Shown: positions 1 to 57,031 of the stretch, piece by piece
Layout of the letters: the number at the start of each line of letters is the position of its first letter
Numbering within the stretch: position 1 is the stretch's first letter
NCBI GenBank assembly: GCA_024349245.1
Contig: JALDNG010000038.1
Coordinates: 4,119,501-4,183,500 of the forward strand
DNA: 64,000 bases
Direction: 5' to 3'
Source of the DNA: Neodontobutis hainanensis
Taxonomy: Eukaryota > Chordata > Actinopteri > Gobiiformes > Odontobutidae
Made by a program: the position numbers and the translations under genes
Notes under the pieces: model-generated
Databases searched by the model: none
The model's input: only the letters and a program-made list of their open reading frames with translations
Told to the model about the DNA's origin: nothing

Positions 1-46968
<46,968 letters not shown>

Positions 46969-48890
46969 CATGCCTCCCATGGTTAAAAACACTCCAAAAT
47001 CCCATTAGTCTGTCCCGCGCATGTGCCCAAGCACAACACTGGAAAACCAGACGTCCACTATATGCAACTGTCATCTGTTTTTCTCATTTTGCATTGGTTC
47101 TATTGGTGCATTTGGACTCTCTGACTGAAACAAAGACTGCGTTTCCAGCAGACGACAAGTTCCACCATTTTATTGTCCACACTCTCCTCAGTTCCGTACA
47201 ATGAGCCTACTAAGACTGGCCACCTGCCCCCTCCAAACAGTATTTTGGATATACTAAGGTCTGAACCACTGAACAGGAAGCAAGTCTTTTTATATAAAAG
47301 GACCAGTTCCTCGAAAGCAGTGTAGAGCAAGCACCAGCTCTCACACAGACTTCAACCCTGAGGAGAAGCAGCGACCTTTAGAGCACATAACTATAGTGGT
47401 CTTGTACATAAATCAAAATCAGACGCTTGTTTGATGAACTCTGGATGGATACGGTGTTCGTATCCAATGAGGAAATGTAACTATTTTTCAAGTTGTGAAG
47501 GACTTCTCATGTTGGACTGTGGTTGTGTTTTTGTTTTTTTAATGTAAAATAGCACACTCTACTGCTGTTATGTCTCCCTTGGATTCGCCCTGGTCTTACC
47601 TTGTAGTTTAATTTATGTTTTTCAGTGACTGCTTCATGTTTACTGTTGCTTTTGAGACTGAAACTGACACTTTTAGTCACTGTGCCTTACTGTGTTCGGG
47701 AAAAAAAAAAAACATCTGTGGGATGTAATTTTTACACTGCAACAAGGTAAAGCAAAGCAAGTCATTCTGGAAAATTCTTGTGAAGAGTAATAATTTAACA
47801 TGTTACAAGAAAGTCGAGCTAATTCTTTAAATCTGTAGCTTAATTGCTACAAAACTAATACAATGAAAATATGAGCCCATTACTGTATTACTGATGACAT
47901 CCAATCAACTAAAAAGCTGTGTCCCAAATCATTTACTAGTTCCTCTACAAACAAAGGGGCCATTTCTTGGGATGTTCTGAATTTAGAATGGATAATGAAA
48001 AGGGGTGCAACAACCATGACTGTGTCACCTGTGGAGAAAATCTTGACTAGTACCATATGTTTACTACAGAGAAATGAGTCTGATTACTCATTCTGCTTCG
48101 TTGTACTCATATTGGACACAGCGAGTGTACAGATTCTGCATGCAGTATAGTTCTATTATGAACAATAGGTGGAAGGTGAAGACAGTTTATATTCAGACAT
48201 AAAATGCAGTCTATAAAGTAAATATTATAATTTACTTTGGCTGGAATCCACGACGATGCTGTAGCCTGACAGTTGGAGTGAAAAATGCAAACAGAAATCA
48301 GAATTAGACCCTGACACATTCAACTTTTTTGTACATAGGAGAACATGTGGTGTTTATGAGGCCAACGAGAGCAGTGCAAATTATAAATTTCTGAGGCACA
48401 ATTTTTAAGTTTGCATTTTTTCACGTTTTGATTTTAAAGACCATTTGTGTTTTATTTATTTCAGTGCATGTTCAGAGGTGGAACTTTCCCTGATTGCTCA
48501 GTTTCTCATGGTCATTTTGACATCTTGAATGTTCATTACTGGATTGCATTATTACATTTCCAGTAGTATTGTGATGAAGATCTCAGTCCCGTCAGCTTGA
48601 TGTGTAAATGTTATTCAAATATCATTTTATTCTAATTTGGAAAAAGAGACAATATTGTACAATAATGTTATTTGTGCATAAAGCATTTTGGAAGTTCCAT
48701 TAGTTCATTTCTGTTTTCCTGTTACTCTTCTTGAGTTAAAAGTGAACTTTATGCAGTACATGTCTTTGGGTAAGTGAGATTTTCTTGCCAGTGGTTTAAA
48801 ATGCTCATCATTGTTATCCAAAGCATAGGACGAGAACAATGGCAGATCGTGGCATGAAGGTAAATGTTAGAATAAAAAAATGGCTTTCAT
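46969..48890 (+). other. dpp6 3' untranslated region (inferred)
   Basis: No ORF with support follows the dpp6 stop. The first strong poly(A) signal on the plus strand is AATAAA at 48,871-48,876, which would give a 1.9-kb 3' UTR. The extent is inferred from that signal only. Confidence 0.5.
48871..48876 (+). promoter_or_regulatory. Candidate dpp6 poly(A) signal
   Basis: AATAAA within gttagaataaaaaaatggc, the best-placed signal after the dpp6 stop codon. Confidence 0.5.
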
Positions 48891-48899
48891 TTTTGGGAG

Positions 48900-50442
48900 T
48901 CCTGTTTTATCAGTGAACAAATACTATTTTTATAGTATATTGTTTAAGTCATTTTGGACAATTCTTAAACTCACGTTTTCATTTAAAAGACATCTTTTGG
49001 TTCAAATTAGTGCACACTTATATGGACTTTTTAACCTCAGCAGCCGGCCTGAGTGATGTCTCCACTGGACTGTCCGGATGTTTCCATCGTGGTAAAGATT
49101 TCAGCACAGGTCGAGTGAATAACATTAATTCATCATTTATAACTTTGAGAAGGCTTTTAATAAGCATTTTTAGGCACATGTTAGCCTTGCAAATGATGTG
49201 TAAACAGGATTTTGACTGGAGTTGCCTCCAAGGGCTTAACAGAAAGCACAAGGTAACAGGCTTTGGTACACACAAACTTCAAAACTATAGAACAGACGTG
49301 TCAAACGGAGAAGGGGCTGAAATTGAAAAAAAAACTTTCTCAGTTGCAGCCCAAACCGGATTATTATTATTAGTTTGTCATAGCCCTGTTTAACATTACA
49401 TACTATGAATATTTTATATTGTATTTATAATGTTTGTAGACCCCTGGACCTAAGTGAACAGACTCGGCTCTGACTTAAGGCTCTAGTTTAACTCACACTC
49501 ACAGTCTGAAGCATCTGCTCTACAGGCTTTTGTACTTGGCCTAACCTCTCTCTGTCTATTTGTAATTGCTTAGAATCTAAAGTAAAGATAAATGCACAAA
49601 TTTCAAAACTTGACAGCTACTGAACAAAAAGTCATCTCAGAATAGCACAACTACACACGTTCTCTCAATCACACTCTTTACATAACATTACACACCGGCT
49701 TTGGCAAAAGAGGTAAGGGGCCCATACCTCCAGGAGCTCTAAGCCCTTTTGGTGCACAAGTATAGGTTCAAGAAAGCGCTGTTAAATACACCCCATCTAT
49801 CGTGTAAACACAGTCGTTGTCCAGCAGCTCAGTGCAGTTTTTCATTATCGTTCGAAAAGTCCGAGCTACTTTTTTGTGGCCGACGCAGCGTTTATTGTCC
49901 TGCTGTGATCAGGTGGATGTGCACTGGCCTGAGACTCACTGAAGCCTCCAGCTCCAGGGAAGAGCCATAACCAAGTAAGATAAGTAAGTAGTTCTAGTTT
50001 CAACAAGGTTATTTTAATATGAAATATAGGCCTACAGAAAAAATGTTACTCCTAACACACATCAAGTGACTATATTTTTAACTGCACTGTATTTTAATGA
50101 CTTAAAGACTAAAAAATAAATGTTATATGGACTAAAGCCACTTGAGAAGGTAGTTTGAAAAACCACTGCTTTAGATTGTAAAAGTATAACGGCACATATC
50201 ATCAATTATTACGCATTAAATTCCGCATTTTAACTAACAATTTTAACTGTAGAAATGGGAAGTTATTCATTAACGATCTTCTGCATTTAGCAGCGGGAAC
50301 CAGTAGATGGCGTAGTAGGTCTTAGTCTTACCTCCCACTCTATTGAAAATGAAAGTAATGTTGTTTTGATATAGGGTCATTTGCCATGTAGGCTATTTTC
50401 AATGTATTCCGCCATAACCTACTTTTAGAAACTTCCATCGCA
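48900..50442. other. Intergenic region upstream of the Ig/transporter gene
   Basis: Separates dpp6 from the next gene. A 127-codon ORF at 49,010-49,393 has no recognisable protein pattern and I treat it as chance. The promoter and any 5' UTR exons of the Ig gene should lie here, but no core promoter motif is clear. Confidence 0.5.
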
Positions 50443-50509
50443 ATGTCGGGGCTACGTCTGATCATTTCTTTGCTGCTGTCCGCAGTTTGTGTTGTTTACG
50501 CTTTTAGAG
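50443..50509 (+). CDS. Exon 1: signal peptide
   Basis: MSGLRLIISLLLSAVCVVYA and FR: a short basic start, a hydrophobic core and small residues before a likely cleavage near Ala20. Donor G|gtgagt, phase 1, the usual phase for Ig-domain exons. Confidence 0.85.
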
Positions 50510-53500
50510 GTGAGTGCTTTGATTTGATTTGATGAATGTTTGGTAGGAATTAACTGCGCAACAACCAAAGCCCTTTCTTTGACCAAACGCATAAAGGAAC
50601 GCTAATGGTGTTGTGCTTTCTGGTTTGTTTTGAGAGGATTAGATACGCTTTAGTTCTGCGGAGGATGTTACAGAAAAGTTCTTATCATCGTGGCCTAACT
50701 TAAAGAGGTGGCTATTGCCCCATTACTTATTTTTTTCAAACCAGAATTGTCCCAGATTGTTTTTGTAAACATCGAGGAACCAACAAGAGATTGGATTTTT
50801 ACTTTTGAAAGGACCACTTAAAGCATTTCTTCACACCTTCCTTAAACGTGTGCTCTGTGCTAAATTTGAAGTTATAGAGAAATGGTTTGCTGCTGCTCCT
50901 TCGTGAGTAAATACTCTCTATCCCTGATGTATTGCAGATGCTGAAGTGTCCTGTGTTTACAAGGACAGCTGTGTTTTGCCCTGCACCGTCCTGGGCAGCC
51001 TTCTTGAAATCATTTGGACAAAAATACCTGAAGTTATCCCCGTCCAGTGGCACTCCCTACACTTCACGTTCCACCAGCACCACAGTTACAGAAACAGGAC
51101 CTTTCTGTTTTGTGAGCAGATCTCTCAAGGAAACTGCTCACTGCTGCTCACAGACGTAAAGCCCCAAGACAATGGCACATATCAGTGTGACTCCTTAACT
51201 AACAGCAGCAGAAGGTTCCTGTTTGTTAACCTAAGAGTGAACGGTAAGTGGTCAGTTCGATGTCACTGTGAGCTGAGGTTATATCTGTGCCGTTAACATC
51301 CTGACAGACAGCAAACTTTATTAACCCACTGGTATTAACAACATGTAGCCTCCTGTGTAACTGTTTTATGACAATACACATTACCTTTACGCATTAGCCG
51401 TGCTGGGCAGAAGATGATTTAAACATGACTGTGACACTGACAGTCAAATAGGCCTAACTTGTTTTTTTGTGGAAAATGATCTAAATCTTCTCATGACTGC
51501 TCTATTCTATATATTTTCTAAAAGAGCATAATGTGGACTTTAGATATTTCATTTGTTTTATGGGTATTTTAATCTTGCCAATTCAACAAAAACAACTGAA
51601 AGTTTTTTTAAAGGAAGTAAACAACAGTGGTGGCCAAAAGTATTAGAAAACTTTCAGTTGTTTTTGTTGAATTGGCCAAATTAAAATACCCATAAAACAA
51701 ATGAAATATCTAAAAACAACATTACAATAGCTTCTGTTACCACAAATTTGTTAAGCATGTGGTTGTAACTGTCTTCATCTAAAAGTGTCATATGCACTTA
51801 TTGTTGCAAGAATAATGGCATGTTTTATGTTAAGTGACCTTGGCTTGTACACTATTTTTTTGAGGAAACCTTGAGCGTAGTACACTTCATTCAAAATCTG
51901 ATAGTTAATGTACTAAATGAGATTTGCAGACGGCCACTACTTAAAAGAATTGTATACGGTGACTCAGATAATAATGAGCCTTGTGTTTCTAAATGGTCCT
52001 GTTTTTGCAGCTCCAGTCGAGGCCGTGAACATAAAGTGGTCGGGAGATGCCTTGATCTGCAGCTCAGAGGAGATCTATCCAAAGCCTGAACTCAGTTGGT
52101 CCTTGTCCAAGTCTCCACTGCCTCTGACCAACAACACGGTTCTTCAGAACAAGCAGCAGCTCTACTCCATCAGAGGCACCCTTCCTCTTTTACACAATGA
52201 TTCACACGAGGAAAACTACACCTGTAACGTCAGCACTCCCTACAGCTGGAGGAGAGCCACCTTCACACCGCTCTGTGAGTCCAGCAGATTATTAAATATG
52301 ATTTATACTTTCATTTTCACATTTTTAGTAATACAAAATTTACCACACTTAACCTTATCTGTATTTTTTACTTTGACAGCCTTAAAACTTAAGACTTTCA
52401 CTTTAACCACCTACAATATATTACCAATATTCTGACATATGTAATTTAAGAATTACTTTATAAAGAACACTCTTACTGAGGCCAAGTTGTACTAAAAGAA
52501 AGACACTTGTCAGATATGACAGTTGAGTTTTTTTGCAAATGTCTTGAACTTAATTTTGTCTACAGCTCCAGTCACAGTTTTAGGATCTGAGACAACAGTC
52601 CACTGTGCGCCCTCCTTCTCTCCAATAAAGAGCCTCCTCTGGACCTTTAACAACATTCAGACCATATTGAACCAGAGCGGTAAAAGCCAGCCCCAGGAGG
52701 TGTCAGAAACTTGGAGGGTGTTGATAAAGAACATCTCGGAGAATGGCAGCCTCACACTAAAAAATCTGACTCCAGATCAGCAGGGGCTGTACACCTGTCA
52801 TCTCACCACAGACAAAGAGACGCACACAGCCAGCACACAGCTTCAGGTACAAGGTGAGACTGGGTTACTTTTGGTTGATCTCATGACATACCCTCACTAT
52901 TTCTGCCAACATAAGTGAGTACTTTAATCCTTGACTCTCTTTTACAGTGTCCTCAGGTGCACTTGTAGGCAGTGTGGTCACCGTTGTTGTCATTGTGACT
53001 GTTCTTGTGCTGTGCTGCACCTACAAACAGGACAAGGTGAACTAATAACACTGTTTTAAAATACAAACCTAGTCACACAGTTGTGTCAGTTGTTCTTTTT
53101 TTGACACAGCACAATCATGAATGACACATGGCAGTACTTTTTGTTTAATGTAGCTATGGCTTTAAATATTGTACTATTGTGTTGCAAAAGTACAAAGTGA
53201 CACCTTTATTAAAAATGTGACTCTTACTCTCAGAACATCCAGTCTACTTCCAAGACTGAAGCAGAACCATTGCAGGTTGAGCCCAGTGTTTCCCCAAGGT
53301 ATGTACATCTATCACTGTGACTAACCTTTTGATTTGGTTGCACCAGTGAAGCTAAATCGTATTGACCAATTATTGTAACATGCAATGTATGAATTCCTGT
53401 TTTATTAACATTTACTATGGTTTACGCTTTGAATGTTCTCTTCTTGTTAATATTGCATTGATATTAGATTAATATATTGTGTAAACCTAGTTTGACCTAG

Positions 53501-55009
53501 ATGATTAATAAAGTGAAACCAAAATTTCTTTCTGACTCTGTCACAATGTGGTTCATTTACAGAAACCTTTGTACAATGCTTTGTTGGTGTGACTTTATGC
53601 TTCATTTCTGAACTGACATTCAGAACAATTAACAATAATGAATAATGAAACATGTTTCATTGTTTAGAAAAAAGCATGAGTAAATCCATCTAACCTGACA
53701 TCTCTGCCCTTGTAGTTCCGCCCCAGCACAGTCCCCTGAGGACCAGTACAACCTGGTGCGGGTCATTTTCTTCTTTCTGGGCCTCGGATCACTGCTGCCC
53801 TGGAACTTCTTTGTGACAGCTTCATTGTACTTTAAGTATCGGATCAACACGACTGACAAGACCTGGACTATCAGCCTAATGACCCTGATTTCCCAGTTGT
53901 CTCAGCTGCTCCCGATGGTGCTCAGCTCCCGCTTCCACCTGAGGTTTGCACTAAGAAAGTACATCACAGTCAACCTTATCATAATTGCACTGCTTTTTTT
54001 AGCAGTAGCAGGTCTTTGCAGTGCCTTGTCAATGGCTGGAGGTGACTTCTTCTGCATTGCCATGGGTTTAATCTGGTTCACCATGTTATTCAGTGCCCTC
54101 CTTCAGTGTAACCTGTCTGGCCTTGTGAGTCTGCTGCCTGACATTTACAGAAATACGTTCACACAAGGCCAGTCTGCAGCAGGGCTTTTCGCTGCTGTCA
54201 TCATGCTCTTTTCCATAGCCATTACCAAAGACTATGATTCAGCAGCTCTTTGCCACTTCCTCATTGCTTCGTGCGGGACACTCATCACACTCTTCTGTTA
54301 CTTGTCTCTATCCCATTTGAAATTTGCTCAGCATTTCTTGAACCAAAGCCAAAAGAGTAAAGAAGACTCTCTTCAACTGCTCAGTGTCCAAACAAATCAA
54401 GAACAAGATGGAACAACAAAAACCAAGAAAAAAAGAAATAAGAAAAAGAAGAAGACTGAAAAAAAGAGAGATAAGTCAAGTGTCCAAGTCTGTGAGATGC
54501 TGACAAAAATTCTCAGGGCTTTATTTACAACATTAGTGCCAATAATTACTCTGTCTGTGTTCCCCGCTGTCACTGCAGACGTCCAGACATTAAATCGAGG
54601 AAAATGGGAGCCTTTTTTCATTCCAGTGTGCTGCTTTTTGATTTTCAACATCTGCGACTGGTTTGGTCAGATCAGTGTTGCCTGGTTTTGCTGGTCCAGA
54701 AAAAGTATTCCTGGTAAAGTGCTGTTCTCAGGGCTAGTTGTCATTAGGGCAGGGTTTATTCCTCTGTTCATGTTCTGCAACGTCCAGAGCCGCAGAAACC
54801 TTCCTGTTGTTTCTTTCCTTTCCCATGATGAAACGTTCATTTTTATTATGATGCTTTTCTCTTTTTCCAATGGCTGTTTGGGGAGACTCTCAAAGTCCTC
54901 CAACCCACACCAAGAGGAGGGTTGTTATAACACATCAAAGAGCCTGTGGGTGGCCATAGGTATGACTATAGGAGCTGCGCTGTCTTTTGGCATCAGAGCG
55001 GCGGTCTAG
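50443..55009 (+). CDS. Chimeric gene: HHLA2-like (B7 family) receptor fused in frame to an ENT/SLC29 nucleoside transporter
   Basis: Seen: seven exons (50443-50509, 50938-51243, 52011-52274, 52566-52853, 52948-53036, 53234-53298, 53716-55009) with GT/AG borders join without a break into 790 codons and TAG. Residues 1-22 form a signal peptide, three Ig domains occupy 23-308 (V, C, V order), a membrane helix lies at about 312-332 and a polar tail at 333-373. An ENT-type transporter with about 11 helices fills 374-790. Family knowledge: HHLA2 is a V-C-V B7 ligand on antigen-presenting cells, and ENTs move nucleosides across membranes and begin in the cytosol. The type I receptor tail also ends in the cytosol, so the joined topology is consistent. 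Inference: one 12-helix protein with an Ig ectodomain. The exon 6 to exon 7 junction rests on frame, splice signals and the lack of another start for exon 7, not on transcripts. The alternative is two separate products. Confidence 0.75.
50938..51243 (+). CDS. Exon 2: first Ig domain (V-type)
   Basis: Encodes one Ig domain with cysteines at CVLPC, a core Trp in IIWTK and the DxGxYxC motif (QDNGTYQC). A conserved-looking block (YRNRTFLFCEQISQGNCSLL) resembles the V domain of HHLA2. Sequons NRT, NCS, NGT and NSS suggest heavy glycosylation. Phase 1 at both ends. Confidence 0.87.
51541..51712. repeat. Long inverted repeat, Tc1-like end in the loop
   Basis: A 65-nt left arm (51,541-51,605) pairs with 51,648-51,712 with two mismatches around a 42-nt loop. 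The loop contains cagtggtggccaaaagtatt, which resembles the outer terminal inverted repeat of Tc1/mariner elements of fish. No transposase ORF is present. It sits in the intron between the first two Ig exons. Confidence 0.8.
52011..52274 (+). CDS. Exon 3: second Ig domain (C-type)
   Basis: Encodes an Ig C-type domain with the B7/butyrophilin pattern ICSSEEIYPKPELSWSLS and a final ENYTCNVST. Sequons NNT, NDS, NYT and NVS. The YPxPxxxW motif is typical of the membrane-proximal C domain of B7 proteins. Acceptor tttttgcag, donor T|gtgagt, both phase 1. Confidence 0.88.
52566..52853 (+). CDS. Exon 4: third Ig domain (V-type)
   Basis: Encodes an Ig domain with cysteine in TTVHCAPSF, Trp in SLLWTF and DQQGLYTCHL before a G strand (TASTQLQVQ). 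A third domain after V-C is the special arrangement of HHLA2; most other B7 proteins have two. Sequons NQS, NIS and NGS. Both ends are phase 1. Confidence 0.88.
52948..53036 (+). CDS. Exon 5: transmembrane helix
   Basis: Encodes VSSGALVGSVVTVVVIVTVL and VLCCTYKQDK: a Val-rich membrane helix with a juxtamembrane CC (possible palmitoylation) and a basic stop-transfer KQDK. Acceptor tttacag, donor aag|gtgaac, phases 1 to 0. Confidence 0.88.
53234..53298 (+). CDS. Exon 6: cytoplasmic linker
   Basis: Encodes NIQSTSKTEAEPLQVEPSVS and P, a polar Ser/Glu-rich segment with no tyrosine signalling motif. Donor AG|gtatgt, phase 2. If the donor is not used, translation continues for seven codons into the intron and stops at TGA (53,318-53,320), giving a receptor-only product of 366 residues. 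Confidence 0.82.
53507..53512 (+). promoter_or_regulatory. Candidate intronic poly(A) signal
   Basis: AATAAA lies about 190 bases after the in-intron stop codon at 53,318-53,320 and 204 bases before the transporter exon. It could end a receptor-only transcript. Inferred from position only. Confidence 0.4.
53716..55009 (+). CDS. Exon 7: intronless ENT (SLC29) nucleoside transporter module
   Basis: One exon encodes 430 residues with the ENT family plan. It begins PEDQYNLVRVIFFFLGLGSL, followed by PWNFF in helix 1. Helices 4-5 carry SALLQCNLSGL and GQSAAGLFAA. A lysine-rich cytosolic loop (residues 595-613) separates helices 6 and 7. Later come LSVFPAVTADV, PVCCFLIFNICDWFGQ (helix 8) and FSFSNGCLG, and a last helix ending GAALSFGIRAAV. 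Similarity to ENT2 is best by eye (CYLSLSHLKFA, CCFLIFNICDW). The family DWxGR motif has Gln678 in place of Arg, and helix 4 has Cys where ENT1 has Gly154. The short first extracellular loop has an NTT sequon. Other ENT genes have many introns, so this looks like a retrocopy. The first ATG is inside helix 2 (53,879), and an in-frame stop (53,696-53,698) precedes the acceptor. Confidence 0.9.
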
Positions 55010-55747
55010 TCTTTATCAACACTAAACTGACCTCAAACTGTCTAATATCATTTCAGTGAGAAACTATATCTTGGAATTTCGGACAGTAACTGTTAAGTAT
55101 GTATCAGAACAATGAATTACCAATAGGATATTATACAGTAGTAATTGTGATTAGATAAATGTTTCTACAGAATCTATTTCTAAAAACCACACAGGTACAT
55201 ATATTGTGTTAAAAAAAGGTTAAAGCAAATGCATCCTGGATGACTGAGAACCTCCACAGACATGTAATGTGTGTTTAGCATGTTATTGTTACGGAAGGCT
55301 GTAAATTTTTTAATATTTTACCATATATAGCTTTGATAAGTATTAAATAGTGTAGGGATCATTGCGTTACAGTGAAAACCACCAAAACATGTGGCAGCTG
55401 CAGCTGCCCAGTAAAGCCATGAATTATCACTCTTCTTTGTTTGATATTGGGAGGATTTTGAAACACTGGCATTTATGTTATTGTATTGTATGTTATTCTT
55501 AAAGTTTAATCACGTCATTCAAGTTACCTTTTGGCATTTTTACTGTGAGGTTTAATATGTTTACTGTAAAGTGTCTTTTGACATGTTTACTGTAAAGCTG
55601 TTTCAGTGAAATGTATTTGAGGTAAACTACACCAGCAGTGCCACATTGTCCACTCTCTGCAGTTTTAAGAACATGGTTATTTCACTTATTTAACTCGGGT
55701 TGTATAGAAATTATAAATGTATAATTTGTTCCAAAAAAGACAATTGC

Positions 55748-55753
55748 AATAAA
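55748..55753 (+). promoter_or_regulatory. Candidate poly(A) signal, chimeric gene (proximal)
   Basis: AATAAA in ttgcaataaattat, about 740 bases after the stop codon. Confidence 0.5.
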
Positions 55754-56165
55754 TTATATTTTTTAGGAAATTATTGAAAACATAGTCCTCTATTGATTAT
55801 ATTTCTGTAGTAAACCAGCAAAACAGGGACATTTGGGTCATTCGCGCATGTAATGAACAGACTTTTTATTAGAGAGAAAATAAGGGAGATTACAAAGAGC
55901 ATACAAGGAATTGAACTCTGACACAGACTTAACAGGGACATTTTTATGTATTGTATAATCAAGTGTATGTATTAACTTATTACAAGAGACCTGGCCATTC
56001 CAGTTGGTTCCATCCATCTAGGTATTTGATTTATTTCATTGATGCTGTAATATTGTATTTTTATTTGCTTTAATGTTTTTTCTTATGGTTTATTTACAAT
56101 CAGGTACAAAAGTACACCTCACTGTGCATGGTAATTATTTTTAGGCTACATCTGTACAAGTGACA

Positions 56166-56171
56166 AATAAA
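56166..56171 (+). promoter_or_regulatory. Candidate poly(A) signal, chimeric gene (distal)
   Basis: AATAAA in gacaaataaaagc, about 1.16 kb after the stop codon. Confidence 0.4.
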
Positions 56172-56199
56172 AGCTTATTTTTAAAGTAAAATTATTTTT

Positions 56200-56992
56200 T
56201 CCATTGTATCATTTAGGATGTAAACCCATTCTAATTTGCTTTAGAATCCCTATTTTGTCCATACAGGGGCAGAGAACTGTGGTGTTTTAGTTATTGTTTC
56301 AAAAATACAGGCATCTGCTTGTCTTTGTTTCTCCTGAAAGTGATCTGTGTTGGTACCTGCTCAAAGGTCACACACCTGTCCTTTTGGTCTGAAGGAGATC
56401 TAGACTAGGATTTAATAAAGGCTGTCTCGGCAAATAATTTTTTCCTCTGCTGTATTTTTATGAAGCAGCAGTACATTAGAGCTGACGTTGCCTTTGAGAA
56501 TGGTTTTGTGCAGCTTGTCTGCCTCTACTATGCACTGACTGTGGGATAACACAGAGGATTTTTATCATCAAATTATAAGGAGAACAGGCTTCTTCACACC
56601 TGCCTCAAGGTCATGGGAGCCCTGCCTCACCGTGGATTTATAAAAACAGCAGTGCCCTACATCAGTACAACTCCAAAGTCAGCCCAGTCACAAAAGATGG
56701 GCAGTAACAGAATACTTTACAACAATATGTCCTTAAGACAAGCGGTAAAACTCATTTATAACATAAACTCAATTATTTTGCCAGTGTAAGGCTCATATAC
56801 TTAATAAAAATGGTTAAAAACAGGTCAAATAAATTAATGCATTTCATGTTATTTTGAGAAATTAAGAACAGACACCCAACTATTATCACATTGTCTAGAG
56901 TAAGCAAACAAGTTGCTTTAACTGTGTAATGCAATACTTTGGAGTGTCACAAGGGGGTGCACCAATAACAGAAATAAGAACACCAAGGGGCA
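56200..56992. other. Intergenic DNA
   Basis: AT-rich with no recognisable gene or repeat family. Confidence 0.5.
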
Positions 56993-57031
56993 GAACTGCA
57001 GAATAAACCCTGCAGTCAAATGATGCACAAG
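56993..57031 (+). repeat. 39-bp direct repeat, copy 1
   Basis: Contains tgcagaataaaccctgcagt and tcaaatgatgcacaag. Matches 58,749-58,787 with two differences. The two copies lie on either side of the minisatellite, about 1.75 kb apart. Confidence 0.85.

Larger units (their letters stand above)
55010..56190 (+). other. 3' untranslated region of the chimeric gene (inferred)
   Basis: No supported coding sequence follows the TAG. Two AATAAA signals, at 55,748-55,753 and 56,166-56,171, could end the transcript. The extent is inferred from these. Confidence 0.5.

Noticed and set aside
49010..49393. 127-codon plus-strand ORF between dpp6 and the Ig gene
   Set aside because: No recognisable domain, begins with a non-ATG codon at the listed start, and sits in AT-rich intergenic DNA with an antisense ORF of similar size.
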